Source: Mesorhizobium sp. J428
GTDB taxonomy: Bacteria > Pseudomonadota > Alphaproteobacteria > Rhizobiales > Rhizobiaceae
Direction of reading: 5' to 3'
NCBI RefSeq assembly: GCF_024699925.1
Contig: NZ_JAJOMX010000001.1
Coordinates: 3,572,001 to 3,636,000 of the forward strand
DNA: 64,000 nucleotides
In this document: piece by piece, positions 45,914-55,291 of the stretch
How positions within the stretch are numbered: position 1 is the first letter of the stretch
Layout of the letters: every line of letters starts with the position of its first letter
Notes under the pieces: generated by a model
Seen by the model: only the letters and a program-made list of their open reading frames with translations
The model's database searches: none
What the model was told of the DNA's origin: nothing
Translations under genes and position numbers: made by a program

Positions 45914-47734
45914 TTATCGCCGGCCGAACAGGCGTTCGATGTCGGCGAGCTTCAGCTCGATATAGGTCGGGCGGCCGTGATTGCACGTTCCGGACCCCGG
46001 AGTCGCCTCCATCTGCCGCAGGAGCGCGTTCATCTCCTCCGGCCTCAGCTTGCGGCCCGACCGCACCGAGCCGTGGCAGGCCATCGTGGCGGCGATCGCG
46101 TCGAGCCTTCGTGTCAGGGTCTCGGTCGTGTCGTGTTCGCCGATCTCGTCGGCGAGATCGCGGATCAGTTGCCCGGCGTCGACCTCGCCCAGCATGGCCG
46201 GCGTCTCGCGCACGGCGACCGCGCCCGGGCCGAAACGTTCGACCGACAGACCGAAACGGCGCAGCGTGTCCGCGTGTTTGGCGAGCCGTTCGGCGTCGTC
46301 CTCGCCGAGATCGACGATCTCGGGCACCAGGAGCATCTGCGCGGGAACGTCGCGGCTCGCCAGCGCCGTCTTCAACTGCTCGTAGACCAGCCGCTCATGC
46401 GCGGCGTGCTGGTCGACGATGATGAGGGAGTCCCGCGTCTGTGCGACGATGTAGTTCTCATGCACCTGCGCACGAGCCGCACCCAGATCACGGTCGAGCA
46501 GGTCCACCGACGGCTCCGACGCATCCGCGCGCATGTCGGTGGAGCGTGCCGTCTCGAACACGGCCTGCATCGCCTCGCCGAAGCCGCCCGCCGGGCCGAA
46601 GGAGCGGGCAGGCTGCGGCGCCGTCCAGAGAGGAGCGTGCACACCGCTTTCGCCGCGAGGCCAGGCCGGCGCGGCGGCTCGGTCGCTGTCCGCGCGGAAC
46701 GCGGCCATCATGCCGTCCGCCCCGCTGGTCGCCGCCCGGATGCCGGAGCGCGCCAGTGTCTCGCGGATCGCACCGACGATCAGGCCGCGCACCAGGCCCG
46801 GATCGCGGAAGCGCACGTCGGACTTGGCCGGATGCACGTTGACGTCGACCAGGGCCGGATCGAGCGTCAGGAACAGCGCGGTGACCGGATGCCGGTCGCG
46901 CGGCAGAACATCCGCGAAGCCGGCGCGCAACGCGCCCGCGATCAGCTTGTCGCGCACCGGCCGGCCGTTGACATAGGCGAACTGCTGCAGCGCGTTCGCC
47001 CGGCTGTAGGCGGGGATGGAGATGTAGCCGTCGAGCCGCACGCCCTCCCGCAGCGCGTCGACCAAAAGCGAATTCTCGGCGAATTCGCGGCCAAGCACCT
47101 GTGCAACGCGTGCGAGCCGGCCTTCCGGGCCTTCTCCGGCAGGGGCGAGGTCGAGCGTGCTCCGGTCGGGTCCGGACAGGCTGAATCGGACTTCGGGGAA
47201 CGCGATCGCAATGCGCTTGACCGTGTCGGCGATCGCGGTCGCTTCCGCGCGTTCGCCTTTCATGAACTTCAGCCGTGCCGGCGTCGCGAAGAACAGGTCG
47301 CGCACTTCCACCAGCGTGCCGCGATTGGCAGGCGCCGGGCGCACCGCCGCGACACGGCCGCCGTCCACCGCGATCTCAGCCCCGTTTGCGGCGCCGACCG
47401 TCCGCGAACGGATGGCGAGCTTCGACACTGAGCCGATCGATGGCAGCGCCTCGCCGCGGAAGCCCAGCGCGCGGATGTCGTTGATGTCGTCGGTGAGCTT
47501 GGAGGTGCAATGCCGCGCCACCGCAAGCGGCAGCTCGGCCTCCGGAATGCCCGAGCCGTCGTCGGTGACGCGGATGAGGCTGAGCCCGCCGCCGGCCGTC
47601 GCGACGTCGATACGCGTCGCGCCCGCGTCCAGCGCGTTCTCGACCAGTTCTTTGACGACGCTCGCCGGCCGCTCGATGACCTCGCCGGCGGCGATCTGGT
47701 TCACCATCGTTTCAGAGAGGGGGCGGATCGGCAT
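45914..47734 (-). CDS. mutL: DNA mismatch repair protein MutL
   Basis: Matchmaker ATPase that links MutS to strand excision. The 606-residue protein has a GHKL ATPase domain ([46 protein letters not shown]) and a linker. A C-terminal domain has the metal-binding motif [12 protein letters not shown] (DQHA-x2-E-x4-E), with ACHGSV and CNHGRPT as further metal elements. That motif marks endonuclease-active MutL, as in bacteria without MutH. The gene is complete and stands alone. Confidence 0.97.
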   Translation of the reverse strand: MPIRPLSETMVNQIAAGEVIERPASVVKELVENALDAGATRIDVATAGGGLSLIRVTDDGSGIPEAELPLAVARHCTSKLTDDINDIRALGFRGEALPSIGSVSKLAIRSRTVGAANGAEIAVDGGRVAAVRPAPANRGTLVEVRDLFFATPARLKFMKGERAEATAIADTVKRIAIAFPEVRFSLSGPDRSTLDLAPAGEGPEGRLARVAQVLGREFAENSLLVDALREGVRLDGYISIPAYSRANALQQFAYVNGRPVRDKLIAGALRAGFADVLPRDRHPVTALFLTLDPALVDVNVHPAKSDVRFRDPGLVRGLIVGAIRETLARSGIRAATSGADGMMAAFRADSDRAAAPAWPRGESGVHAPLWTAPQPARSFGPAGGFGEAMQAVFETARSTDMRADASEPSVDLLDRDLGAARAQVHENYIVAQTRDSLIIVDQHAAHERLVYEQLKTALASRDVPAQMLLVPEIVDLGEDDAERLAKHADTLRRFGLSVERFGPGAVAVRETPAMLGEVDAGQLIRDLADEIGEHDTTETLTRRLDAIAATMACHGSVRSGRKLRPEEMNALLRQMEATPGSGTCNHGRPTYIELKLADIERLFGRR

Positions 47735-47788
47735 TCCGCCATCTTACCGGGATTCGCCCCGGCGGCGAAAGCGGCGAAGGCGATTGTG

Positions 47789-49864
47789 TCAGGCGACGTT
47801 GCTTGCAGCGAGGCGGATGACCGGTTTCTTCGGCGAGCGCTGCGCCAGCCAACTGCGCGCCTGGTCGATCGGCATCGGGAAGGCGATCGAGTAGCCCTGC
47901 ACCTGCTCGCAGCCGATCTTGAGCAGCGAGGACAGTTCCTCTTCCGTCTCCGCGCCCTCGGCAATGATGGAGATGCCCAGCCCGCGCGCGAGTTCGGTGA
48001 TCGCCTTGACGATCGCGCTGTTGTCGCCGTTGGTGTTGATCTTTTGCACGAAGCGGCGGTCGATCTTGAGCCGGTCGATCTCGTTCGGGTTGACGTGGCT
48101 GAGCGAGGCGTAGCCGGTGCCGAAATCGTCGAGCTCAAGATGGACGCCGGCCGCGCGGATCAGCCTGAGCTTGCCGGCGATGCCGGTCTTCTCGTCGTCC
48201 AGGATCACCGACTCCACGATCTCGAGGGAGAGCTTCTGCGGCGGCAGGCCGTGTTTCTCGAGCGTGCTGAACAGGAACCTGGCGAAATCCACCTCGCGCA
48301 GTTCCGAGCCCGACGCGTTCACGGCGAGCCGGCCGAACTGGATTCCGTTGTGGTGCCACTCCGCCGCCGTTTCGATCGCCTTGTCCATGACGATCCTGCC
48401 GATCTCGGCCATGAGGCCGGTCTTCTCGGCGATCGGGATGAACTCTCCCGGCGAGATCATGCCGCGTTCGGGATGCGGCCAGCGCACGAGCGCCTCGATG
48501 CCGGCGACCGCGCCGTTGAGCAGCGACACCTGCGGCTGGAAATAGACCTCGAAGGAGCGGTCGGCGATTGCGGAGCGCATGTCGCGCTCCAGCATCTTGC
48601 GGTAGTCGAGCTCGCGGCGCAGTTCGTCTGAGAAGAAGCGGAACGAGCCGGTGGCGGATTTCTTGGCGTTGTAGAGCGCCAGGTCCGCATGAACCAGGAG
48701 GTCGCTCGCATTGTCGGCGTCGACCGGATAGACGGCGATGCCGGCGCTGGCAGCGCACTGGATCGTCACGCCCTCGAAATCCATTGGCTCGCCGATGCGG
48801 TCGAGCACCCGCTTGGCGACCATCCCGATGTCCTCGGTGCGGCCAGCGCCAGTGAGCACGATGACGAATTCGTCGCCGCCGAGCCGCACGCACATGTCCG
48901 AGGCGCGCGAGGTCTCGCGCATGCGCTGCGCAGTCGTTGCCAGCACGTAGTCCCCGGCTGCATGGCCGATCGTGTCGTTGATCTGCTTGAAGCCATCAAG
49001 GTCGATCTGCAGCACCGCGATACGCTCGCCGCGGCGCTTTGCGCCGCTGATCTGCGTGTCGAAATGGTCGATCAGGAAGGCGCGGTTGCGCAGTCCCGTC
49101 AGCCCGTCATGCGCGGCGAGGAAAGCCATGGAGTTGCGCGCTTCGATCAATTCGCTCGTCTTGCGGCCGATTGCGTTCGCCATCGGGCGGAAGATGAAGA
49201 TCGCCACGGCGCCGAGCAGGAGAAGGGTGAGCACGTACAATGCCCGGTGCACCGTGAGCATGTCGCCGAGGCGGGTGTTGATCAGTACCTGGAGGCGCTC
49301 GCGCAGCTCCGTATAGGCGAGCAGCGTGGTGTTCGCGACGGTGGCGTCGAGATGCGCGAGTTCGAAGCGCGGCGAATAGCCCGACGCCATGACGTCCATC
49401 CCGGCCTCCTGTTCGCTGGCGGCGACGAAGCGGCGCGCGCGGGCGGCAAGCTCGGTGGTGAAGTGGTCGAGATGGAACGGTTGCGCAAACAGGACCTGTT
49501 CGAACATCGCGCGGTCGCGTGGCTGCACGCTTGCGTCTTCGACGCCCGACAGGTCGAGCAGCTTGTCGTAGTTGCGTTCGAAATCGGTGATTGAAGCCGA
49601 GAGGGCTGCGAGCATCTCGGGCCTCGCCTCCGGCCGGGTGAGTTGCACCTGGTTCGCGAGGAACACGATGCGCTGCGAGAGCGTGCCCTGCGTGCCGACG
49701 AGCATGAGGAGCTCGCGGTTGGCGCGGTGCTCGGAAAGCTTCTGATCGAGCAGCCAGTATGACGCCGTCGCCATCGCGGCGATCAGGGAGAGCGCGACCC
49801 AGTAGGTGACCTTCATCTGCCGTGTCAGGCGCGAAGGTCCCACAGTCTGAGAGGTGTCGTCCAT
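47789..49864 (-). CDS. Membrane GGDEF-EAL protein
   Basis: A 691-residue bifunctional c-di-GMP protein. Two transmembrane helices (about residues 20-40 and 205-225) bracket a periplasmic helical sensor with GTQGTLSQRIVFLANQV, similar to PilJ-type N-terminal domains. The GGDEF domain has intact GGDEF preceded by RASD (an RxxD inhibitory I-site). The EAL domain has GIEALVRW, the catalytic NASGSELR, VESVILDD, and DDFGTGYASL. Both active sites look competent, so it could make or break c-di-GMP according to the sensor. ATG 49864 is used. Confidence 0.93.
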   Translation of the reverse strand: MDDTSQTVGPSRLTRQMKVTYWVALSLIAAMATASYWLLDQKLSEHRANRELLMLVGTQGTLSQRIVFLANQVQLTRPEARPEMLAALSASITDFERNYDKLLDLSGVEDASVQPRDRAMFEQVLFAQPFHLDHFTTELAARARRFVAASEQEAGMDVMASGYSPRFELAHLDATVANTTLLAYTELRERLQVLINTRLGDMLTVHRALYVLTLLLLGAVAIFIFRPMANAIGRKTSELIEARNSMAFLAAHDGLTGLRNRAFLIDHFDTQISGAKRRGERIAVLQIDLDGFKQINDTIGHAAGDYVLATTAQRMRETSRASDMCVRLGGDEFVIVLTGAGRTEDIGMVAKRVLDRIGEPMDFEGVTIQCAASAGIAVYPVDADNASDLLVHADLALYNAKKSATGSFRFFSDELRRELDYRKMLERDMRSAIADRSFEVYFQPQVSLLNGAVAGIEALVRWPHPERGMISPGEFIPIAEKTGLMAEIGRIVMDKAIETAAEWHHNGIQFGRLAVNASGSELREVDFARFLFSTLEKHGLPPQKLSLEIVESVILDDEKTGIAGKLRLIRAAGVHLELDDFGTGYASLSHVNPNEIDRLKIDRRFVQKINTNGDNSAIVKAITELARGLGISIIAEGAETEEELSSLLKIGCEQVQGYSIAFPMPIDQARSWLAQRSPKKPVIRLAASNVA

Positions 49865-49920
49865 CAAGAGGCGTCCCGGATGCGCATGTGTCCGTCTGCA
49901 TTCTTCTGGCGAGGAGGTTA

Positions 49921-50076
49921 ATGTCTGGAGAAGGAAACCCCGATTTGCACCGCCTGCACCGGCTATCGGCGTTGCTGGTTAGGGACGATTTGAACACATG
50001 GCTAAAAAGCGATGAATGCCCGCGCTCGACAGGCCGCCGACGAAGGGCTTTCGTCGGGCCACGAAATCGGCTTTAA
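49921..50076 (+). CDS. Possible 51-residue protein
   Basis: AGGAGG sits three bases before ATG 49921 and the frame stays open for 51 codons to TAA 50074-50076. The peptide is basic (ending GRRRRAFVGPRNRL) with no hydrophobic or family motif. The spacer is shorter than ideal and there is no support beyond the ribosome-binding-like sequence, so I hold this as a weak candidate in the gap before gcdH. Confidence 0.2.
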   Translation: MSGEGNPDLHRLHRLSALLVRDDLNTWLKSDECPRSTGRRRRAFVGPRNRL

Positions 50077-50109
50077 GGGCGCCGGATTTCTCGCGAAGGA
50101 ATGAAGCCG

Positions 50110-51321
50110 ATGAACATGGAACACAGGCCGGCCAAACTGGCGGGTTTCGTCTGGAACGATCCCTTCCTCCTGGAGGACCAGCTTTCGGAAGACGAGCGCA
50201 TGATCCGCGACGCGGCGGCCGCATTCGCCGCCGACAAGCTCGCTCCGCGCGTTGAAGACATGTATCTCAACGAGACCTCCGACCCGTCGATTTTCCGCGA
50301 GATGGGCGAGGCGGGCCTGCTCGGCGTCACGGTTCCAGAGGAATATGGCGGCATCGGCGCCAACTACGTCACCTACGGTCTCGTTGCCCGCGAGGTGGAG
50401 CGCGTCGATTCGGGCTACCGCTCGATGATGAGCGTACAGTCGTCGCTGGTGATGTATCCGATCTACGCCTACGGCTCCGAAGAGCAGCGGAAGAAGTATC
50501 TGCCGAAGCTCGCCTCGGGCGAGTTCATCGGTTGCTTCGGGCTCACCGAGCCGGAGGCGGGCTCCGATCCGGGCGGCATGAAGACGCGCGCTGAGAAGAC
50601 CGCGGGCGGCTTTCGCCTCAACGGTGCCAAGATGTGGATCTCCAACGCGCCGATCGCCGACGTGTTCGTGGTCTGGGCGAAGCTGAAGAACGAGGACGGC
50701 AAGGACGAGATCCGCGGCTTCGTGCTCGAGAAGGGCATGAAGGGCCTGTCGGCGCCGAAGATCGAGGGGAAGCTCAGCCTTCGCGCCTCAATCACCGGCG
50801 AGGTGGTGATGGAGAACGTCGAGGTCGGCGAGGATGCGCTGCTGCCCAACGCGCGCGGTCTCGGCGGTCCTTTCGGCTGCCTCAACCGCGCCCGCTACGG
50901 TATTTCCTGGGGGGCGCTCGGCGCGGCGGAGGACTGCTGGTTCCGCGCCCGCCAGTATGGCCTCGACCGCAAGCAGTTCGGCAAGCCGCTCGCCGGCATG
51001 CAGCTCTACCAGAAGAAGCTCGCCGACATGCAGACCGAGATCTCGCTCGGGCTGCAGGCCAGCCTGCGCGTTGGCCGGCTGATGGACGAGCACAAGATGG
51101 CGCCGGAGATGATCTCCATCGTCAAGCGCAACAACTGCGGCAAGGCGCTCGACATCGCCCGCCAAGCCCGCGACATGCACGGCGGCAACGGCATCCAGAT
51201 CGGCTACCACGTCATGCGCCACGCGGCGAACCTGGAGACGGTCAACACCTATGAAGGCGCGCACGACGTGCACGCGCTGATCCTCGGCCGCGCGCAGACC
51301 GGGCTGCAGGCGTTCTTCTGA
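50110..51321 (+). CDS. gcdH: Glutaryl-CoA dehydrogenase
   Basis: FAD enzyme of lysine and tryptophan breakdown: oxidises and decarboxylates glutaryl-CoA to crotonyl-CoA. The acyl-CoA dehydrogenase fold spans the whole chain of about 403 residues. [18 protein letters not shown] binds FAD and substrate, and [18 protein letters not shown] follows. The C-terminal catalytic Glu is in [25 protein letters not shown], whose GAHDVH form is typical of GcdH. AGGA is nine bases before ATG 50110; ATG 50101 is possible. The stop overlaps prmB by one base. Confidence 0.93.
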   Translation: MNMEHRPAKLAGFVWNDPFLLEDQLSEDERMIRDAAAAFAADKLAPRVEDMYLNETSDPSIFREMGEAGLLGVTVPEEYGGIGANYVTYGLVAREVERVDSGYRSMMSVQSSLVMYPIYAYGSEEQRKKYLPKLASGEFIGCFGLTEPEAGSDPGGMKTRAEKTAGGFRLNGAKMWISNAPIADVFVVWAKLKNEDGKDEIRGFVLEKGMKGLSAPKIEGKLSLRASITGEVVMENVEVGEDALLPNARGLGGPFGCLNRARYGISWGALGAAEDCWFRARQYGLDRKQFGKPLAGMQLYQKKLADMQTEISLGLQASLRVGRLMDEHKMAPEMISIVKRNNCGKALDIARQARDMHGGNGIQIGYHVMRHAANLETVNTYEGAHDVHALILGRAQTGLQAFF

Positions 51322-52268
51322 TGGTCGCGGCCGCGATGGCAAGCGCAGGCGATCCGCGCAACGAGGTAGCGGAACTCGTCACTCTGCGCGACGCGCTGCG
51401 CTATGCCGTGTCGGCCTTCTCGGCCGCCGACCTGCATTTCGGCCACGGCTCCGACAATGCGCTCGACGAAGCTGTATTCCTGATCCTGGAGACGCTCCAC
51501 CTGCCGGTGGACGATTTCAACGCCTTCGCCGACGCACGGCTCACCCAGCGCGAAAAGGCCCTGCTCGGCGAGCTCATTGCGCGCCGCGTCGAGGAGCGGC
51601 TGCCGGCGGCGTATCTCACCGGCCGCACCTATCTGATGGGCGTGCCGTTCCGCAGCGACGCCCGCGCGCTCGCTCCCCGTTCCTTCATCGCCGAACTGCT
51701 GCGCTCGCCGCTCTTCGACGGCACGGACGAGGGGATCGGCCTGATCGATGACCCGCTGTCGGTGACGTCGGTTCTTGATCTCTGCACCGGCGGCGGTTCG
51801 CTGGCGATCTTCGCGGCTTACGCCTTTCCGAATGCCGAGGTTGACGGCGCGGACCTGTCGCCGCAAGCGCTGTCGCTCGCGGCCGAGAACGTCGCCGACC
51901 ACGGGCTGGAAGACCGCGTCAACCTGTTCCAGGGTGATCTGTTCGACGCTGTGCCAGGCCGCACTTACGACCTCATCATCACCAACCCGCCCTATGTCGG
52001 ACGCGAGGCGATGGAGGCACTGCCGCAGGAATTCCGCCACGAGCCGGCAATGGCGCTCGACGGCGGCGAGGACGGTTTCGACATCGTCCGCCGCATCCTC
52101 GCGGAGGCGGGTAAACACCTCAATCCGGGTGGTGGACTGCTCTGCGAGATCGGAACCGACCGCGATCTGCTCGAGGCCGAATATCCCGATACGCCCTTTC
52201 TCTGGCTCGACACCGAAGGCAGCGAGGGCGAAGTCTTCTGGCTGACGCGCGAGCAGCTGCCGGACTGA
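51321..52268 (+). CDS. prmB: Ribosomal protein L3 N5-glutamine methyltransferase
   Basis: Methylates a glutamine of ribosomal protein L3. The 315-residue protein has a helical N-terminal domain, the SAM-binding VLDLCTGGGSLAIFAAYAFP, and the catalytic NPPYVGREAMEALPQEFRHEP. HemK/PrmC is the close alternative; the long N-terminus and the AFPNAEVDGADLSPQAL segment favour PrmB. It converges with the GGDEF gene, three bases between stops. Confidence 0.9.
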   Translation: MVAAAMASAGDPRNEVAELVTLRDALRYAVSAFSAADLHFGHGSDNALDEAVFLILETLHLPVDDFNAFADARLTQREKALLGELIARRVEERLPAAYLTGRTYLMGVPFRSDARALAPRSFIAELLRSPLFDGTDEGIGLIDDPLSVTSVLDLCTGGGSLAIFAAYAFPNAEVDGADLSPQALSLAAENVADHGLEDRVNLFQGDLFDAVPGRTYDLIITNPPYVGREAMEALPQEFRHEPAMALDGGEDGFDIVRRILAEAGKHLNPGGGLLCEIGTDRDLLEAEYPDTPFLWLDTEGSEGEVFWLTREQLPD

Positions 52269-52271
52269 CGG

Positions 52272-53450
52272 TCAGGCGCGGATGCGGCGGGCCCTGGTGG
52301 TGATCGCCTTGCACACCTGGTTCCGGCCCGCAGCCTTCGCCTGATAGACGGCGGCGTCAGCCTCTTCCATCAGCCTGGCAAATGATCTCGGCCTGTCCGG
52401 GCTGCGCACGCTGAAGCCGATGCTCGCGGTCACGACGCGCCTGATCCGCTTCGAACCGGACGCATGGACGTTTTCTATGTTGGTGCGCATCCGTTCCGCG
52501 ACAGTTTCGGCGGTGTCCTGCGTGGTCTCGGTCAGCACCACGACGAATTCCTCGCCGCCCAAACGCGCGACGAGGTCAAGATGCGGCCGCACACTGGATC
52601 GCAGCGCCTCTGCGACCGCCACGAGGCAGACGTCGCCTTCAACATGGCCGAATGCGTCGTTGTAGGACTTGAAGTGGTCGATATCGACGACGAGCACGGC
52701 ACAGGAGGCAGGCGCCGCACGTCCGAACGACATCAGCCGGCGGCGATTGGCGACCCCGGTGAGCGGATCGGTGGTGCTCAGCACCTCGAGCTCGCGGTTC
52801 GCGCTCTCCAGCGCCGCGCCGCGCTCCTCCAGGCGTTCGGCGAGGCGCTTGTTCTCGATCGACAGGCGCAGAGCCAGGACGAGCTTCCGTCCGAGATCGC
52901 GCCCTACCAGGGTAGCGAAAGGAGCGAGCAGGAAGAAGCCGATGGCGACGACCCAGCTGAATTCGAGCGAACTGAACAGTGCGCCGACCGCGTAGCACCA
53001 GAAGATCGGGAAATGGAACAGGTTGTAGGCCGTCTGGTGCACCACCGAGGGGATCGAGACGGTGACGGCGCAGAGGCCGATCGCGATCGTCACCAATGCC
53101 TGCTGCTCGTTCGCTATGCTGAGCATCCAGCCGCCGCCGATGCCCCAGGTCAGGCCGGACAGGAGGTGCATCACGCAGACGAACCGTTCCCACGTGCGGT
53201 CCGTCCAACTTTCCGGCATCCCGCGCACGCGCATCGCGGCCGTAACCACGTTGGTGGCGGCGATAGCGAAAATGCAGGCGAACCAGAGCAGTAGGCCCGC
53301 CGCGATATCGGCGGACCAGTAGACGTAGACGGCAAGCGACGCCCCGATGACGCTGAGGAACGAGGCAGGGGACGAGCTGTGGATCGCGTCCATCTGCAAG
53401 GAGAGAATCGACCTGTCGTCGCGTGTCGGCTCTAAAGCTGCTGTCGGCAC
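52272..53450 (-). CDS. Membrane diguanylate cyclase (GGDEF)
   Basis: A 392-residue protein with five or six N-terminal membrane helices (about residues 30-205), then a coiled coil (IENKRLAERLEERGAALESANRELEVL) and a GGDEF domain with DPLTGVANRRRLMSF, DIDHFKSYNDAFGHVEGD and GGEEF. The I-site position reads RPHLD, one residue too long for RxxD, so feedback inhibition may be absent. Signal input is presumably from the membrane or periplasm. Confidence 0.92.
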   Translation of the reverse strand: MPTAALEPTRDDRSILSLQMDAIHSSSPASFLSVIGASLAVYVYWSADIAAGLLLWFACIFAIAATNVVTAAMRVRGMPESWTDRTWERFVCVMHLLSGLTWGIGGGWMLSIANEQQALVTIAIGLCAVTVSIPSVVHQTAYNLFHFPIFWCYAVGALFSSLEFSWVVAIGFFLLAPFATLVGRDLGRKLVLALRLSIENKRLAERLEERGAALESANRELEVLSTTDPLTGVANRRRLMSFGRAAPASCAVLVVDIDHFKSYNDAFGHVEGDVCLVAVAEALRSSVRPHLDLVARLGGEEFVVVLTETTQDTAETVAERMRTNIENVHASGSKRIRRVVTASIGFSVRSPDRPRSFARLMEEADAAVYQAKAAGRNQVCKAITTRARRIRA

Positions 53451-53542
53451 GAAACATCTCTCCCCGGAAGCGGCTATCCTAGCGGAACCAGCTTTAACAA
53501 TTGATGTCGTGCCTGCCTGCTGCGCGGATGCAACTATCGAAG

Positions 53543-54529
53543 CTATTTGGTCGTCGACCTGAACTTGCTCATGAGATAGGGGCCTGACCGGACCGGCTCG
53601 TATTTCGGCCGCTCACCGGCTGCTAGGAACGGCGGCAGCACCGCGATTTCCGCATCCCAGTTCGGCTGGTGAAAGAAGGCGAGGCTCTGGCGACGCTCCC
53701 CGCCGCCTTCGTCCACTCCCGGATTGACCACGCGATGGAGCGTGGAGACCCAGCGGTCGTTGGTCCACAATCCCATCAGGTCGCCGATATTGATCACGAA
53801 GGCGCCGGGCACGGGCGGCACCGGCGTCCATTCGCCATCGGGCGAGAGGATTTCGAGTCCCTTCGAACCCTCCTGCGGCAGGAGGATCGTCAGCGTGCCG
53901 TAGTCGGTATGCGCGCCCGCGCGCAGCTGCCCCGGCTCCGGCGGCACCGACTGTTCGGGATAGTTCAGCGCCCTGAGTGCGCTGATCGGATGGTCGATGA
54001 AGGAATCAAAATAGCGTTCCGGCAGGCCGATCGCGACAGCAAAGACGCGCATGATGCGCTGCGCCAGATCCTCCATCGCCTCGTAATATGTCGTCCACGC
54101 CGCCCGAAAGCCGGCTGGCGTCGCCGGCCAGATCGTCTCGGCATAGCAGAAGGCGAGCGCGTCCTTGTCGTCCAGTCCTGCCGGAACCGAAAGCGGCCCG
54201 CCGTTGAAACTCTCCTTCAGGTCCGGCGGTGTATCCACGCCCTTCGACTTCGCGAGCGCCTCCAGCTTGGGGCCGAGATAGCCGTAGGGATAGCCGGCAT
54301 AGGGCGCTCGAGCGGCGTTCTTCTCGTCGTAGGGGAGGTCGAAGAACGCCTTGGCCTGGTTCCAGACGCCGTCGATCACAGACTGCGGCACGCCGTGATT
54401 GGTGATGGCAAGGAAACCGGTGGAGCGGCAGATCCCGTCGACCTCGGCGCCGAGTACCTCGCGTTCGGCGCCGCCGGCCTTTTCGAACCGGCCGAGATCG
54501 AAAACCGGAAATGCTGCTGTCCTGGCCAT
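53543..54529 (-). CDS. Isopenicillin N synthase-like 2-oxoglutarate/Fe(II) oxygenase
   Basis: A 328-residue member of the IPNS/DIOX oxygenase family. The iron triad is visible: HTDYGTL (His-x-Asp) near residue 205 and distal His in STLHRVVNPG. The co-substrate-binding R-x-S is in RRQSLAFFHQPNW. The N-terminal DIOX_N domain begins FPVFDLGRFEKA. The substrate is unknown; relatives act on amino acids, plant hormones and secondary metabolites. ATG 54529 (MARTAAF) is preferred over ATG 54541. It is divergent from the cupin gene. Confidence 0.88.
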   Translation of the reverse strand: MARTAAFPVFDLGRFEKAGGAEREVLGAEVDGICRSTGFLAITNHGVPQSVIDGVWNQAKAFFDLPYDEKNAARAPYAGYPYGYLGPKLEALAKSKGVDTPPDLKESFNGGPLSVPAGLDDKDALAFCYAETIWPATPAGFRAAWTTYYEAMEDLAQRIMRVFAVAIGLPERYFDSFIDHPISALRALNYPEQSVPPEPGQLRAGAHTDYGTLTILLPQEGSKGLEILSPDGEWTPVPPVPGAFVINIGDLMGLWTNDRWVSTLHRVVNPGVDEGGGERRQSLAFFHQPNWDAEIAVLPPFLAAGERPKYEPVRSGPYLMSKFRSTTK

Positions 54530-54763
54530 GCCCGTCTCCATATTGCGATGCCGGACAATAACCCGGCGCGATGGCATGTCGACAGGCCGGGAACGGCCTT
54601 GAGGTGGGAACTCCGCCGCGCAGTGGTTTCCTCATCGTAACTTTCAGGTTTCACGGCGCCGGTGAAGGGCCGCCCACGCGCCTTCGAGCCGAAACGCGGC
54701 GCTCCTAGATCGGGCCAGCCGCGGCGGCGACGCCGCGCCGCGCTCATGAAAGGACAAGACACT

Positions 54764-55243
54764 ATGAGCATCCAGAAAAAGTCGGCCCCCGCCGAGCAGC
54801 TCCTCATGTTTCTCGACACGCTGGTGAGTGTGCGCCTGTCGGCCTCCGCCGGCGAGGACCGCATCAGCATCATCGAGCATCGCATGCCCTACGGCTCCAA
54901 GACGCCGATGCACATCCACCGCAACGAGGACGAAGTCTTCCACGTGCTCGACGGCACGATGCGCTTCCGCGTCGACGGCAAGGATACCGTGGCGCATGCC
55001 GGCCAGATCGTCATGGCGCCGAAGGGCATTCCGCACGCCTTCCGCGTCGAATCGGTCTCCGGCGCGCGCTGCCTGACCATCACCACCGGCGGCGATTTCG
55101 AGCGCATGCTGCGCGAGATGGCCAAGCCCGCCGCATCGGCCGAGCTGATGCCCTATGTCGAGCCGAACCTGCACATCCAGCAGGCGCTCGCCATGGCCTG
55201 CGCGCGCAACAACATCGACATCATCGGCGGGCCGATCGCCTGA
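54764..55243 (+). CDS. Cupin-domain protein
   Basis: A 159-residue small beta-barrel protein. Motif 1 is PMHIHRNEDEVFHVLDGTMRFRVDG (G-x5-H-x-H-x3-4-E-x6-G) and motif 2 is APKGIPHAFRVE, giving a complete metal site. A helical C-terminal tail follows. The family includes quercetinase-like and regulatory cupins; I cannot assign a reaction. ATG 54764 is used since the upstream frame is Arg-rich. The 234-base gap before it contains nothing I can name. Confidence 0.85.
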   Translation: MSIQKKSAPAEQLLMFLDTLVSVRLSASAGEDRISIIEHRMPYGSKTPMHIHRNEDEVFHVLDGTMRFRVDGKDTVAHAGQIVMAPKGIPHAFRVESVSGARCLTITTGGDFERMLREMAKPAASAELMPYVEPNLHIQQALAMACARNNIDIIGGPIA

Positions 55244-55291
55244 GCGGACGGATAGTGGCATGCGGGCGACCGGCAGCCTGCATGCCATCGG

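Noticed and set aside
45143..47431. A 762-codon plus-strand frame over lpxK and antisense to mutL
   Set aside because: No domains, Arg-rich; both real genes are well supported on their own frames.
53543..54529. True isopenicillin N synthase and antibiotic synthesis
   Set aside because: Only the general oxygenase fold is shared; no ACV synthetase or other beta-lactam genes are nearby.
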